A DNA stretch of 55,342 bases from an uncultured Erysipelotrichaceae bacterium (lineage in GTDB: Bacteria; Bacillota_I; Bacilli_A; RFN20; CAG-826), in NCBI GenBank assembly GCA_902800645.1, contig CADCFC010000008.1, forward strand, positions 1 to 55,342. The letters run 5' to 3'. The notes below the pieces were generated by a model. It had not been told where the DNA came from. It saw nothing but the letters and a program-made list of their open reading frames with translations, and ran no database searches. Shown piece by piece: positions 1-8,500 of the stretch. The translations under genes were made by a program, and so were the position numbers. Position 1 is the stretch's first letter, and every line of letters starts with the position of its first letter.

Positions 1-253
1 AAAAGTGATGTACCACATGGATACACCACTCTAGATTTTATAGTTTTTGGGAGTTTGGCTCAGGGGACCCCGTTAAACCCCGTTAGATTTTATAGAGCCG
101 ATAATAACCCGGGTCTTGAAAAACTATAATAATTTAATAATTATTACCCCCCCCCCGACACATTTTTCATTTCGAGAGGGACAGGGTTACTCAATAAGTT
201 ATACTTATTATAACACCTTAATAATAATATTAAACTACTTTATTTTTCTGCTA
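1..253. other. Gene-free stretch at window start
   Basis: No credible gene is visible here; the only open frame is a low-complexity 61-codon stretch without a ribosome binding site. The sequence holds a 12-base direct repeat (TAGATTTTATAG at 32-43 and 84-95), a patch at 60-82 that is GC-rich for this genome, a run of ten C at 147-156, and a small AT-rich inverted repeat (AATAAG/CTTATT, 193-209) downstream of the operon's last gene. The inverted repeat lacks a T-run, so I do not call it a terminator. Confidence 0.5.
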
Positions 254-2461
254 TTAGTAAGAAACAACAACTTTGTTTGTTCTAAACGCAGTGTTGAATG
301 ATAATAATCCGAAATATGCATCTCCACCATTGAACGGATTAGTGACTGTAAAGATTTCATTACCGTCAGCAAATAATTTAACGTTTCCGTCAGAATATGT
401 GGCTTTAAGATTCACGTAATTATTACCGGTATAGTTGATACCTAAACTACTTGAAGCTTGAGAGGTTGACCAATCAAAATCGGTTCCCCAGTGCCCGCTA
501 ATATTGTAATGCATGACATATCCAACGGATTTACCTGTCATACCTGCGAGCATATCTACAAAGTAGAAGAGCATTTTTTCACCACTCTTGATGACAAGAC
601 CCATCTTTGGCCAAGAATCACCATGAGAAACACTAACTGCGTTCATTCCAACTTCAAAACTGAAGGTGGATTTTGGTGATTCATTCTTCACCCAAGCGTA
701 TTGGTTATAGTCACCGTTAGTGGAAATAATTTGGTTGCTATCGTTTGATAAATCGTAGCCAGTGGATGTCACATATTTACCAGCTTTTCCAAAAACCGTA
801 CCACTTGATCTAGTGATATTGAACTCTTGATCGATTAAATCTGTCATGATGTCATAACCCATCATATTTGGATGTAATCCATCATCTAAGAACAAGGAAA
901 TTTGTCCTTCGGTTGCAGCAGCGTAATCGATGATATGTAAATAATCTGCTTCCGCTGCTAAGGCTTTCATTTGCTCGTTGCAGTAATGATATCCAGGTTC
1001 AAATGGATTAACACCAGCTTGATATACTGCTTCAAAGTGGTTATCAGTTATGGTAATCCAGTGAATATTAGTGGTTGGAAGAGATTCATGAATCTTTTCC
1101 ATCAATTGTCTAAGTGTTGCAAATGTTGGAACACCAGTCTTATCGGAGTTTCCGTTAATATCATTAACACCAATATGGATAATGATATCGTCTGGTCTAG
1201 AGGCAACGATATTTGGGAAATATTGGTTTAGCCATTCTGATGCTTTAGCACCACTAATGCCTCTACCATATAGACCCTTCCCAGTATAACTGGCTTTTAA
1301 TTTCTTAAAGAATTCACTATCAGTGTATGAATCACCGATGAGCATCTTGTCGACTTTTCTAACCTCGAAGTCTCCATTCTCTTTAAGAATTGGATGAGTC
1401 CAAGCATTACGAATTTCATTCGCCATGAATTTGGATTCACCATAATCAGTAGGAGTTGATGATGTGCCTTTATCAGTGTTTCTCATCGCTAAAAACACGG
1501 ACGTTTTGTTAATCATCGCATCTCTAGTAGAGTTGAATAATGAATATGGGAGTTGGAAAGTAACTGTATATCCATCAAATCCATCATCACTAGAATTGCA
1601 AATCTTTGAGGTAACAGTTAATCCACTCTTGAATGGATAACTATAGTTAAATGTATATTTGTAGTCTGGTGAATTAAAGAAACGTTTAGCTTGATAGTTC
1701 TTTCCAGGAACTGCAATAACGTTAATGGTTTCACCATCGATAAGACCATATACTTGGTCGTTTCTTGGAGAAACATAAATCTCCACGTTGTCGTTCATTC
1801 CGTTAACTGAACCGTCTGAATTTGAATATTCATTGAATACGTTTCGATCAACGACACGAACAATAACTTGTAAGTAGTTAGCTTCATAACTACCTTTCAT
1901 ATATGCGGTAGCGGTTCCTAAGGAAGTAGAAACACTCATGATTTCGACATCGTCAAAATTGTATTGTTTCTTCCAACGCGCATATAAGGTTTGTGCATGA
2001 TCCACTGTGTATGGGAAAGTAATAGCGGTTTCTGAGGTGGTTGAAGTAAACCAACCTAAGAAATCATATCCGTCTTTAGCGGTGACTGGTGCAGTTTGAA
2101 TAACTGAAACGGTCATACTATCAACAGGGGTTCCCTCGTCAGTGTCAAATGTCACTAAATATTTTGCTTCTTCCCATCCGGCATGAAGAGTGATGTCTCT
2201 AGTAACTGTGTATGGAAAAGTAACTCTTTCACTGTATTCGGTATTTTCATACCAACCAGTAAAGTTATATCCATTTCTGGTTGTTTCTGGTTCGGTCTCA
2301 ACTACTTTGACCTTTTGCATTGACGCAACAGTAGATCCACCATGACTATTAAAAGTCACAGTGAAACTGTCAACGACAGGCTCAGAAGGTGCGGCATTGC
2401 CACACCCTGCTAAGAATAACGCCGAAGACAAAGCAAGGACCAATAATCTTCTTTGTTTCAT
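254..2461 (-). CDS. SGNH/GDSL esterase lipoprotein with two Flg_new repeats
   Basis: A predicted surface carbohydrate esterase, last gene of the glycan operon. A signal peptide ends in lipobox LAGC with Cys20 as the lipidation site. Two Listeria-Bacteroides (InlB B / Flg_new) repeats follow at about residues 32-98 and 101-165, each with a GY(N/D)F.GW core. Residues about 170-355 form a beta-rich module resembling CBM9/DOMON sugar-binding domains. The SGNH hydrolase domain spans about 370-550: block I GDSY (Ser378), the block II Gly near 403, block III GVND (Asn433) and block V DGLH (Asp527, His530), so the catalytic set is complete. A C-terminal lectin-like beta-sandwich (about 565-735) resembles the repeats in the neighbouring 615-residue lipoprotein. 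By context it probably removes acetyl groups from plant-type polysaccharide; the actual ester is inferred. The start lies 8 bases after the upstream stop. Confidence 0.85.
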   Translation of the reverse strand: MKQRRLLVLALSSALFLAGCGNAAPSEPVVDSFTVTFNSHGGSTVASMQKVKVVETEPETTRNGYNFTGWYENTEYSERVTFPYTVTRDITLHAGWEEAKYLVTFDTDEGTPVDSMTVSVIQTAPVTAKDGYDFLGWFTSTTSETAITFPYTVDHAQTLYARWKKQYNFDDVEIMSVSTSLGTATAYMKGSYEANYLQVIVRVVDRNVFNEYSNSDGSVNGMNDNVEIYVSPRNDQVYGLIDGETINVIAVPGKNYQAKRFFNSPDYKYTFNYSYPFKSGLTVTSKICNSSDDGFDGYTVTFQLPYSLFNSTRDAMINKTSVFLAMRNTDKGTSSTPTDYGESKFMANEIRNAWTHPILKENGDFEVRKVDKMLIGDSYTDSEFFKKLKASYTGKGLYGRGISGAKASEWLNQYFPNIVASRPDDIIIHIGVNDINGNSDKTGVPTFATLRQLMEKIHESLPTTNIHWITITDNHFEAVYQAGVNPFEPGYHYCNEQMKALAAEADYLHIIDYAAATEGQISLFLDDGLHPNMMGYDIMTDLIDQEFNITRSSGTVFGKAGKYVTSTGYDLSNDSNQIISTNGDYNQYAWVKNESPKSTFSFEVGMNAVSVSHGDSWPKMGLVIKSGEKMLFYFVDMLAGMTGKSVGYVMHYNISGHWGTDFDWSTSQASSSLGINYTGNNYVNLKATYSDGNVKLFADGNEIFTVTNPFNGGDAYFGLLSFNTAFRTNKVVVSY
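1967..2368 (-). repeat. Two tandem Flg_new (Listeria-Bacteroides) repeats
   Basis: Two tandem units of about 65 codons within the SGNH lipoprotein gene, each with the pattern VTF...G/GY.F.GW/FPYTV...TL.A.W. They are homologous to the three units in the next upstream gene. Such repeats are common in Firmicute surface proteins, usually as stalks or adhesion modules. Confidence 0.85.
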
Positions 2462-2469
2462 AATTGTTT

Positions 2470-4335
2470 TTACGAAATGACTGCGCCGTGAATTAATCTA
2501 GCACTGTTGATTGTAATCTTGGAGAAATTATAGCCAAAGCCAATAATCATTTCGCCACGATAAAGTCCAACATCGACTTGGTAGCTAATATCAATAATTC
2601 TTCCTTCAAAAGAAGTATCAGCACTACATGTATATTGCATGTTAACTGTTAACTTGCTTGTATCAGCGTTGAAGTTGATTAATGCTTTAACATTCATTGA
2701 GCTTTGTGCATCCATCACGAGTGGTGCGACTCTATTATTCCAGTCATCGCCATCAACCGCGTGTGTACAAATCGCAGTGTAGTTATAGTCGTAAGCATTT
2801 GCGATATTATGCCATCCGCCCCAACCAAACCAGTCTTTTCTGAATGTCCATCCACCATTAGCCCAGCTTGGGGAATAAACTTCACCAACGATACCAGCGC
2901 CGATATCGTTATCTTTCTTGGTACTATCAGCAACGGAATTCATATCTAAGACAACTGCCCAAGAAGCACTTCCGTCCATATGAGCGTTAAAAACGTTAGA
3001 ATTCCAGTTATGATCAGGATTTTTATCCCATTCAGCGGTAATTGGATTATCTAAGATAGATAATGCTTTGTCATCATAGAAATCGTAATCAAATAATTGA
3101 ATACCATTTAATCCAAACATATGAATCTTAAATAAATCTTGTGTACCACAATCCCATTCTTCTCCAGCGACCCATTGGTTGTTAACATAGCTAACACCAG
3201 CGGTAAAGATGACTGGGTCTTCTTGTCTTAATCCGAGTTCTTCATAAGTAAGAAGAATTTCGTATTTAACATCGTTTAATCCAGTATTTGGATTGACTTC
3301 ATATCCACTAACAAAGTAGTTAGTCATGTTAGCGTTACCACCTGCCATTGTGGAGATCCACTTTTGTGGTAAGGCGTTCATTGGTCTAATGTGTTCAAGT
3401 CCACTACCAAATCTGAATTCGATATTATCATTATTCCACCATTCAGTATCATTAACGTGTTTGACGTTTTGAACGTGTTGTTCAGCAAAGATATGAACAC
3501 CAACGGCGTCAACAACACCCATAATATCGGTGTAATAGTAGTCATTAATACTTAATGTATATTTGCTTGCTAAGACTTCGTTTGTCCAATAGTCTTCATC
3601 AGCAACGCCATCTAAAAGAGTAACTGTAACATCTCTTGTCCATTTAGCGACGAGAGTTTGATTATGATCAACTTCATATGGGAATGTTACTTTATTAGTG
3701 GATTCTAAAGAAGTATACCAACCATCAAAGTCATAACCCTTTCTAGAAGTTTGTGGTTCTTCTTCAATAACTAATACGTGCTCCATAGTAGCTACATCAG
3801 TACCACCTTTACTATCAAAGGCGACTGTATAAGTTGTTTGTTCCCATTTCGCATATAAAGTCATTTCATGAGTAACAGTGTATGGGTAAGTAATTGGGCT
3901 TTCAGCAGTTGCGCTTTCAAACCAACCTAAGAAATCATATCCATCTCTGGATGTTACTGGAGCAGAAGTTAAAGAACTCACTCTCATGTCTTCAACTGGT
4001 GTACCACCATTAGGTTCAAAGTGGACTAAGTATGTAGATACTGTCCAATTTGCGTGAAGCATGATATCTGTAGTTACCGTATAAGGGAAAGTAACTTTCT
4101 CACTAGAAACATAAGAAGCACTTAAATACCATCCTTCAAAGTCATATCCATCTCTAGTAGTGACTGGAGAAGTTTCAATGACCTTAACATCGTTCATAGT
4201 AGCAACAGGTGATCCACCGTGAGTGTTAAACATAACAGTAAAAGTGTCTTTTACCGGAGGTGTTTGTGCATTTCCACAGCTAGCTAAAGCCAATGCTCCT
4301 AATGATGCTAAAACAAGTACAGTTAGTTTTTTCAT
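2470..4335 (-). CDS. Surface lipoprotein with three Flg_new repeats and sugar-binding-like domain
   Basis: Signal peptide with lipobox LASC (Cys20), then three tandem Listeria-Bacteroides repeats at about residues 31-98, 101-164 and 168-232. Residues about 235-425 resemble CBM9/DOMON-type carbohydrate-binding modules: the stretch begins with the typical 'dgv.ded.W' lead-in and contains WWNNDNIEFRF, close to the 'W..D.iElyi' signature. The C-terminal 180 residues are a beta-rich, aromatic-rich domain with no recognised catalytic motif. I read it as a non-catalytic glycan-binding lipoprotein that holds polysaccharide at the cell surface. It sits between the cytoplasmic GH43 and the SGNH esterase with 4- and 8-base gaps, so it is co-transcribed. 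A remote glycosidase or lyase fold in the C-terminal part cannot be excluded. Confidence 0.8.
   Translation of the reverse strand: MKKLTVLVLASLGALALASCGNAQTPPVKDTFTVMFNTHGGSPVATMNDVKVIETSPVTTRDGYDFEGWYLSASYVSSEKVTFPYTVTTDIMLHANWTVSTYLVHFEPNGGTPVEDMRVSSLTSAPVTSRDGYDFLGWFESATAESPITYPYTVTHEMTLYAKWEQTTYTVAFDSKGGTDVATMEHVLVIEEEPQTSRKGYDFDGWYTSLESTNKVTFPYEVDHNQTLVAKWTRDVTVTLLDGVADEDYWTNEVLASKYTLSINDYYYTDIMGVVDAVGVHIFAEQHVQNVKHVNDTEWWNNDNIEFRFGSGLEHIRPMNALPQKWISTMAGGNANMTNYFVSGYEVNPNTGLNDVKYEILLTYEELGLRQEDPVIFTAGVSYVNNQWVAGEEWDCGTQDLFKIHMFGLNGIQLFDYDFYDDKALSILDNPITAEWDKNPDHNWNSNVFNAHMDGSASWAVVLDMNSVADSTKKDNDIGAGIVGEVYSPSWANGGWTFRKDWFGWGGWHNIANAYDYNYTAICTHAVDGDDWNNRVAPLVMDAQSSMNVKALINFNADTSKLTVNMQYTCSADTSFEGRIIDISYQVDVGLYRGEMIIGFGYNFSKITINSARLIHGAVIS
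3640..4245 (-). repeat. Three tandem Flg_new (Listeria-Bacteroides) repeats
   Basis: Three consecutive units of about 67 codons directly after the lipobox region, each with THGG/NGG/SKGG-type turns, GYDF.GW cores and FPY.V motifs. The unit number differs from the neighbouring gene (three against two), which suggests expansion or contraction by recombination. Confidence 0.85.
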
Positions 4336-4339
4336 AGCC

Positions 4340-5245
4340 CTATCTCTTTTCTATTTTTATTATTTCTTTATCAAACTTGATTTCACAAAAACGTGCAGTT
4401 CTTTGATCGCCTTTGTCTTTTAAATTGTAATCTCGTCCATGATATATTAAGTAGGTTTTATCACCCACATCTAAAACGGAATTATGTCCCGTTCCTTCTT
4501 CAAATTCGTTCTTTCTTAATAGAGGACTGTAAACATTGTCGCTTGGATATTTCTTAAAGTCCAAAGACAATAAGTCATCAGTATCACCATAAGCCACTGC
4601 GTAACCAACAAAGTAATTTTCGTTTTGATAACAATTGCCACTATAAAAGAGATAATGGTAATTACCTTTACGATAATAGAAAGGCCCTTCGATAGTGTGC
4701 CAATGCTCACCTTTTTTGAAGCGATCTTTCATAAAAATCTCTTCATCTAAGGTTGGTCTAACAACAACTTTAGGTTCTCCAACAACTTCTAAAGGAGAAT
4801 ACATCTTATCTAATACAACAACAGTACCGACTCTATCAGCCTTATAAATGTTTAAAGAATAGAAGATATATAAATCATCTCCACTTTTAACAACGTGAGG
4901 GTCAATTGAAAATTCTGGGGTTATAAATCTAATAAAATGGAAAGGTCCACTAGGCGAAGAAGAAACTGCGACTTGAATTCTCTCTTTATGAGTGTCGGTT
5001 TCTCCTTCTGGCATTGATGAAACATACATGTAATATTTATCACCAATTTCAATTACCGAAGGAGCCCAATAATTAAACTCTCCAAATTTTTTATAACAAA
5101 TTCCCAACTCTTTCCAAAAGGAAAAATTATCGCTTTCAAAAAGCATTACACCTTTTTCACCAGTCACATACATGTAATATTTGTTCCTAGCTTTTATAAC
5201 GTAAGGGTCTGCTTGAGGGATGTGCTGATTAGTATTGAGTTTCAT
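4340..5245 (-). CDS. GH43-family glycosidase, cytoplasmic
   Basis: A compact single-domain GH43 enzyme of 301 residues without signal peptide, so cytoplasmic. The five-bladed propeller signatures are present: QADPYVI near the N-terminus (Asp13, general base), FSIDPHVV (Asp115, pKa modulator) and TIEGPFYY (Glu186, general acid), plus the NYWAPSV blade motif and a late GTGHNS loop. GH43 members are mostly beta-xylosidases or alpha-L-arabinofuranosidases. Here it would trim imported oligosaccharides, since it is encoded in the importer's operon. The start is 2 bases after the ATPase stop and has no strong ribosome binding site, suggesting translational coupling. Exact specificity cannot be read from sequence. 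Confidence 0.88.
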   Translation of the reverse strand: MKLNTNQHIPQADPYVIKARNKYYMYVTGEKGVMLFESDNFSFWKELGICYKKFGEFNYWAPSVIEIGDKYYMYVSSMPEGETDTHKERIQVAVSSSPSGPFHFIRFITPEFSIDPHVVKSGDDLYIFYSLNIYKADRVGTVVVLDKMYSPLEVVGEPKVVVRPTLDEEIFMKDRFKKGEHWHTIEGPFYYRKGNYHYLFYSGNCYQNENYFVGYAVAYGDTDDLLSLDFKKYPSDNVYSPLLRKNEFEEGTGHNSVLDVGDKTYLIYHGRDYNLKDKGDQRTARFCEIKFDKEIIKIEKR

Positions 5246-5247
5246 AA

Positions 5248-6636
5248 TTACGCGATTGCATCTTCTAAATAAGGATCAAAGATATGAATTTTCTTTTCAT
5301 CAATTTCAAGATGAATCTTGCTATTAGAGTCAATTATTTCATCGCTCATAATTTTAGCGACAACATTAACTCCTCCGAAATCAAAGTGAGTGAAATATGA
5401 ATCGCCTAAAAGTTCAGAGATTTTAATCTCAGGAACAAATGATGATTTTCCTTCACTTAACTTGATATCTTCTGGCCTAATTCCAAAAATTACTTCAACG
5501 TCTTCACCGTTTTTAACTCTAGTAAATAAATCTATAGCCTTTTTGAGTCTAATGATTTCATCATCATTTTCAATATCGATAAGTTTTGTCTTTCTAAATA
5601 GCTTACGATGTTTAGTTTGATAAGCGTTATATTCTTTGATTCTTGCTTCTGCTTCCGCTATTTTGCCGTAACAAATTTCAATCTTAACTTCTGGATTAGC
5701 GTAATATTCTTCATATTTTGCTTTGAGTTCCTTAGATAAGGTAATTTCTTTACCATCGTCAAATAAAAGCTTGCCTTTTGAATATTTAGCAGGAACAAAG
5801 TTCATTGCAGGAGAGCCGATGAAACTTGCTACGAATTTGTTTACTGGATGGCGATAAATCTCAATTGGAGTTCCAATTTGTTGAATATATCCATCTTTCA
5901 TAACAACGATACGATCCGCCATAGTCATCGCTTCGGTTTGATCGTGTGTAACATAAATCGTTGTGGTTTTTAATTTATTATGTAAGCGAATGATTTCGCT
6001 TCTCATTTGCACTCTTAATTTTGCGTCTAAGTTAGATAATGGTTCATCCATTAAAAATACGTTAGCGTCTCTAACAATCGCTCTTCCTAATGCTACTCTT
6101 TGACGTTGTCCACCAGAAAGAGCTTTTGGTTTACGATTAAGAAGGTTTTCAATTCCTAAAATTTGAGCGGCTTCATTCACTCTTCTATGAATTTCATCTT
6201 TTGGAACCTTCCTCACTTTGAGTGAGAACGCCATATTGTCATAGACAGTCATGTTTGGATAGAGAGAATAGTTTTGGAAAACCATCGCAATATTTCTATC
6301 TTTTGCGGTGACATCATTTGAATAATAGCCGTTTATATAAAGTTCACCGCTACTGATTTCTTCAATACCAGCAATCATTCTAAGCGTTGTTGATTTTCCA
6401 CATCCAGAAGGCCCGACGAAAACAACAAATTCGCCTTCTTTAATTTCAAGATTAAAATCATAGACCGCATGTACTCCGCCTTCATAAACCTTATTAATGT
6501 TGATTAAAGCAATATAGTTCTCAATAACATCGTCATTACTTTTTTCTACGTTTTGACGGATGTTAGATTCATCAACTATTTCAGCAGGTTCCTGTTCATT
6601 TTCTACTTCAACAACTTGATCTTCTTTTTTCTTCAT
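5248..6636 (-). CDS. Sugar ABC importer ATP-binding protein, MsmK/UgpC family
   Basis: The ATPase subunit for the CUT1 importer encoded in the same operon. Walker A is GPSGCGKST, the Q-loop follows in [11 protein letters not shown], the signature is LSGGQRQR, Walker B is VFLMDEP and the H-loop is YVTHDQ. The segment [14 protein letters not shown] after the nucleotide-binding domain is typical of MsmK/UgpC/MalK proteins. At 462 residues it is longer than the usual 360-380: there is an acidic N-terminal extension of about 40 residues, and an insert of about 80 charged, probably helical residues (about 315-395) inside the C-terminal TOBE region before [10 protein letters not shown]. Having the ATPase inside the operon is notable, as many Firmicutes share one MsmK among several sugar importers. 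A strong AAGGAGG site precedes the ATG. Confidence 0.92.
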   Translation of the reverse strand: MKKKEDQVVEVENEQEPAEIVDESNIRQNVEKSNDDVIENYIALININKVYEGGVHAVYDFNLEIKEGEFVVFVGPSGCGKSTTLRMIAGIEEISSGELYINGYYSNDVTAKDRNIAMVFQNYSLYPNMTVYDNMAFSLKVRKVPKDEIHRRVNEAAQILGIENLLNRKPKALSGGQRQRVALGRAIVRDANVFLMDEPLSNLDAKLRVQMRSEIIRLHNKLKTTTIYVTHDQTEAMTMADRIVVMKDGYIQQIGTPIEIYRHPVNKFVASFIGSPAMNFVPAKYSKGKLLFDDGKEITLSKELKAKYEEYYANPEVKIEICYGKIAEAEARIKEYNAYQTKHRKLFRKTKLIDIENDDEIIRLKKAIDLFTRVKNGEDVEVIFGIRPEDIKLSEGKSSFVPEIKISELLGDSYFTHFDFGGVNVVAKIMSDEIIDSNSKIHLEIDEKKIHIFDPYLEDAIA

Positions 6637-6647
6637 ATAAGGCCTCC

Positions 6648-8495
6648 TTATTGAGCATTATCAACTACAGAAATATTAGAGAATGTTCCTGTATGGTTCA
6701 TTGTCATAAGCATTGGGTGAGATGGACTATCACCAAATCTATTGTTACATGTATAAGTTAAGGTATTATCCATATATAGTTTTGTGATTGCTCCTTCTCT
6801 AACAATCTTAAGATTAATCACTCTTGAATATGTTTTTTCTCCAACCCAATCAATCGCAGTTCCTGGCCAACTCCAATCTCTATTGTTTGGATTAGCGTTA
6901 CCGAAAACATTGATGAAACTAAATTGTGATTTATTTGGTAGTGGGTCAAATAAATATGTACATAAAACATCTGTTCCCATTTCACCAATACCGATTTTTG
7001 GCCATTGGTCGTCATTAATTCTTTCACCAAAGGTAATATCAACAGACATCGTGTAGTGGGTGGAAGAAATTTTAAAGACACCAAACTGATCTGTTCTACC
7101 ATTTTGAATAAGACTATCATCGTCAGCGTCATAAACAAATCCGTTTGTAGATAGAGTATTATCTAAATAAGGATTAGTCATATTGAGTTTATTGAGAATA
7201 TCTTCTTCGTTTGTGGTAACACTACATTTATCAAATAAAGCACTATAACCCATTGTCATTAAAATTGGATAACTATTGGCGTTTCCTAATGCGTTAGCGT
7301 TCAACTCAAAGAGTTTTATACCACGCATGAAATAAGTAATATTGTTATGATATCTCACAACTTCTAATGTAATAGGTTCATCATATGATTCTGCTCCTGC
7401 CCAACTAATAGGGGCTTCACTCCATTTCCAATTTTGATCACCTATTCGATCAACCACCAAACATTCATAATTGTCTTTTGCTGGACGAGGATCAAGAAGC
7501 ATAACTGATGTTCCGTTAGAATTAATTGAACCAATACCGACTTTTGGTGCTGGGTCATTTAAAAGTGGATGATATAAAGTTATTCTCGTTTTAGCGTAAT
7601 ACATATCTCCAAAAGTATTAAAGTATGCATATTGATCACCGTGACCAAAATTCTTTACATATGGATAAGTTTCATCAGATTGATGATCAAGAACAAACCC
7701 GGAAGATGTTCGATCAGTGTCAAAAACATTATTGCCTTGTGGTTTAAAGACACGATTTCCGATTGTGATGTAATTTTTTAAATCAGTAATATCAACAGAA
7801 TTATAAGAACTCCATACATGGTCAGCTTCACCGGTTGAGTGAGCAGTAACCATAGCAGGAAGAATATCTAAACCCTGAGGATTATAATCAAGACCAAAAG
7901 ATGAATATGGGATATAAAATTCATATCCAACCCCTTGAGAATGTGCGAAAGAATCATCATATTCTTCAGCCTCATTTGTAATGACTTTTCCATCAACGTG
8001 TGTCCCATATCTAAATGGAACAGTGTAATAAGTCCATGAATAATCATCGATTGGTGAATGCATTCCAATCCATGTTTCTGTTCTTAAAAGTGGAGAAAGA
8101 CGGAATTGAACACAGTTAGAACGTAAAACATCAGTATAAACACCTGGGTTGATATATAGCTCAAAACTATCTTGGTAATAGATATGTCTTTCACTATTTT
8201 CAAAGATTTTATTTTCGTAAACATAGGCATAGGCTAAAAAACCTTTTTCACCAAAACCAAATCTTACTTCAGAATAATTATCTTCCCCTTCTCTATTATC
8301 AATGCGATAAACGTGCTCGTTATCATAGAAGGATTCATTTGCATATCCATCTAAAACAACGCTATTTTCAATTTCAGGGCCATAGTCACCTTGTGGTTCT
8401 TGTGGATTAGTGTAGTGATAAGTTGACACCACTTGTTGACTTCCACAGCCAACCATAAATACGACAGGGAGTAACGCAAATAATTTCTTTTTCAT
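6648..8495 (-). CDS. Carbohydrate-binding surface lipoprotein with duplicated C-terminal domain
   Basis: Lipoprotein with lipobox MVGC (Cys17). Residues about 45-250 look like a CBM9/DOMON-type sugar-binding module (start [13 protein letters not shown], later [10 protein letters not shown]). Two homologous domains of about 165 residues follow, at about 264-427 and 449-611. They share the layout 'SxGFV.D ... PK(V/I)GIG ... W.W...I.W.G...Y...I.L...R ... HP/YPILMTM...F..(C/I)SV'. This suggests concanavalin-like jelly-roll domains formed by internal duplication. No catalytic residues were recognised, so the likely role is capturing polysaccharide at the cell surface for the neighbouring GH43 lipoprotein. 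A good ribosome binding site (GGGAGG) precedes the ATG. Confidence 0.82.
   Translation of the reverse strand: MKKKLFALLPVVFMVGCGSQQVVSTYHYTNPQEPQGDYGPEIENSVVLDGYANESFYDNEHVYRIDNREGEDNYSEVRFGFGEKGFLAYAYVYENKIFENSERHIYYQDSFELYINPGVYTDVLRSNCVQFRLSPLLRTETWIGMHSPIDDYSWTYYTVPFRYGTHVDGKVITNEAEEYDDSFAHSQGVGYEFYIPYSSFGLDYNPQGLDILPAMVTAHSTGEADHVWSSYNSVDITDLKNYITIGNRVFKPQGNNVFDTDRTSSGFVLDHQSDETYPYVKNFGHGDQYAYFNTFGDMYYAKTRITLYHPLLNDPAPKVGIGSINSNGTSVMLLDPRPAKDNYECLVVDRIGDQNWKWSEAPISWAGAESYDEPITLEVVRYHNNITYFMRGIKLFELNANALGNANSYPILMTMGYSALFDKCSVTTNEEDILNKLNMTNPYLDNTLSTNGFVYDADDDSLIQNGRTDQFGVFKISSTHYTMSVDITFGERINDDQWPKIGIGEMGTDVLCTYLFDPLPNKSQFSFINVFGNANPNNRDWSWPGTAIDWVGEKTYSRVINLKIVREGAITKLYMDNTLTYTCNNRFGDSPSHPMLMTMNHTGTFSNISVVDNAQ
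6663..7706 (-). repeat. Internal domain duplication in the 615-residue lipoprotein
   Basis: Codons about 264-427 (7215-7706) and 449-611 (6663-7151) encode two diverged copies of one beta-sandwich domain, joined by a short linker. Shared anchors are the PK(V/I)GIG strand, the W.W...I.W.G segment and the closing LMTM strand. Homology is visible at protein level only, so the duplication is old. Confidence 0.75.
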
Positions 8496-8500
8496 CTTAT

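Noticed and set aside
51-63. GAGTTTGGCTCAG resembles the start of 16S rRNA
   Set aside because: It lacks the central bases of the conserved 16S 5' motif and nothing rRNA-like follows on either strand.
32-95. Possible CRISPR array from the 12-base direct repeat
   Set aside because: Only two copies, too short, no spacer pattern and no cas genes in the window.
971-1231. Open frames antisense to the long lipoprotein, gyrase, ppdK and other genes
   Set aside because: They are shadows of real genes: no ribosome binding sites, no family resemblance, and they lie wholly within well-supported coding regions.
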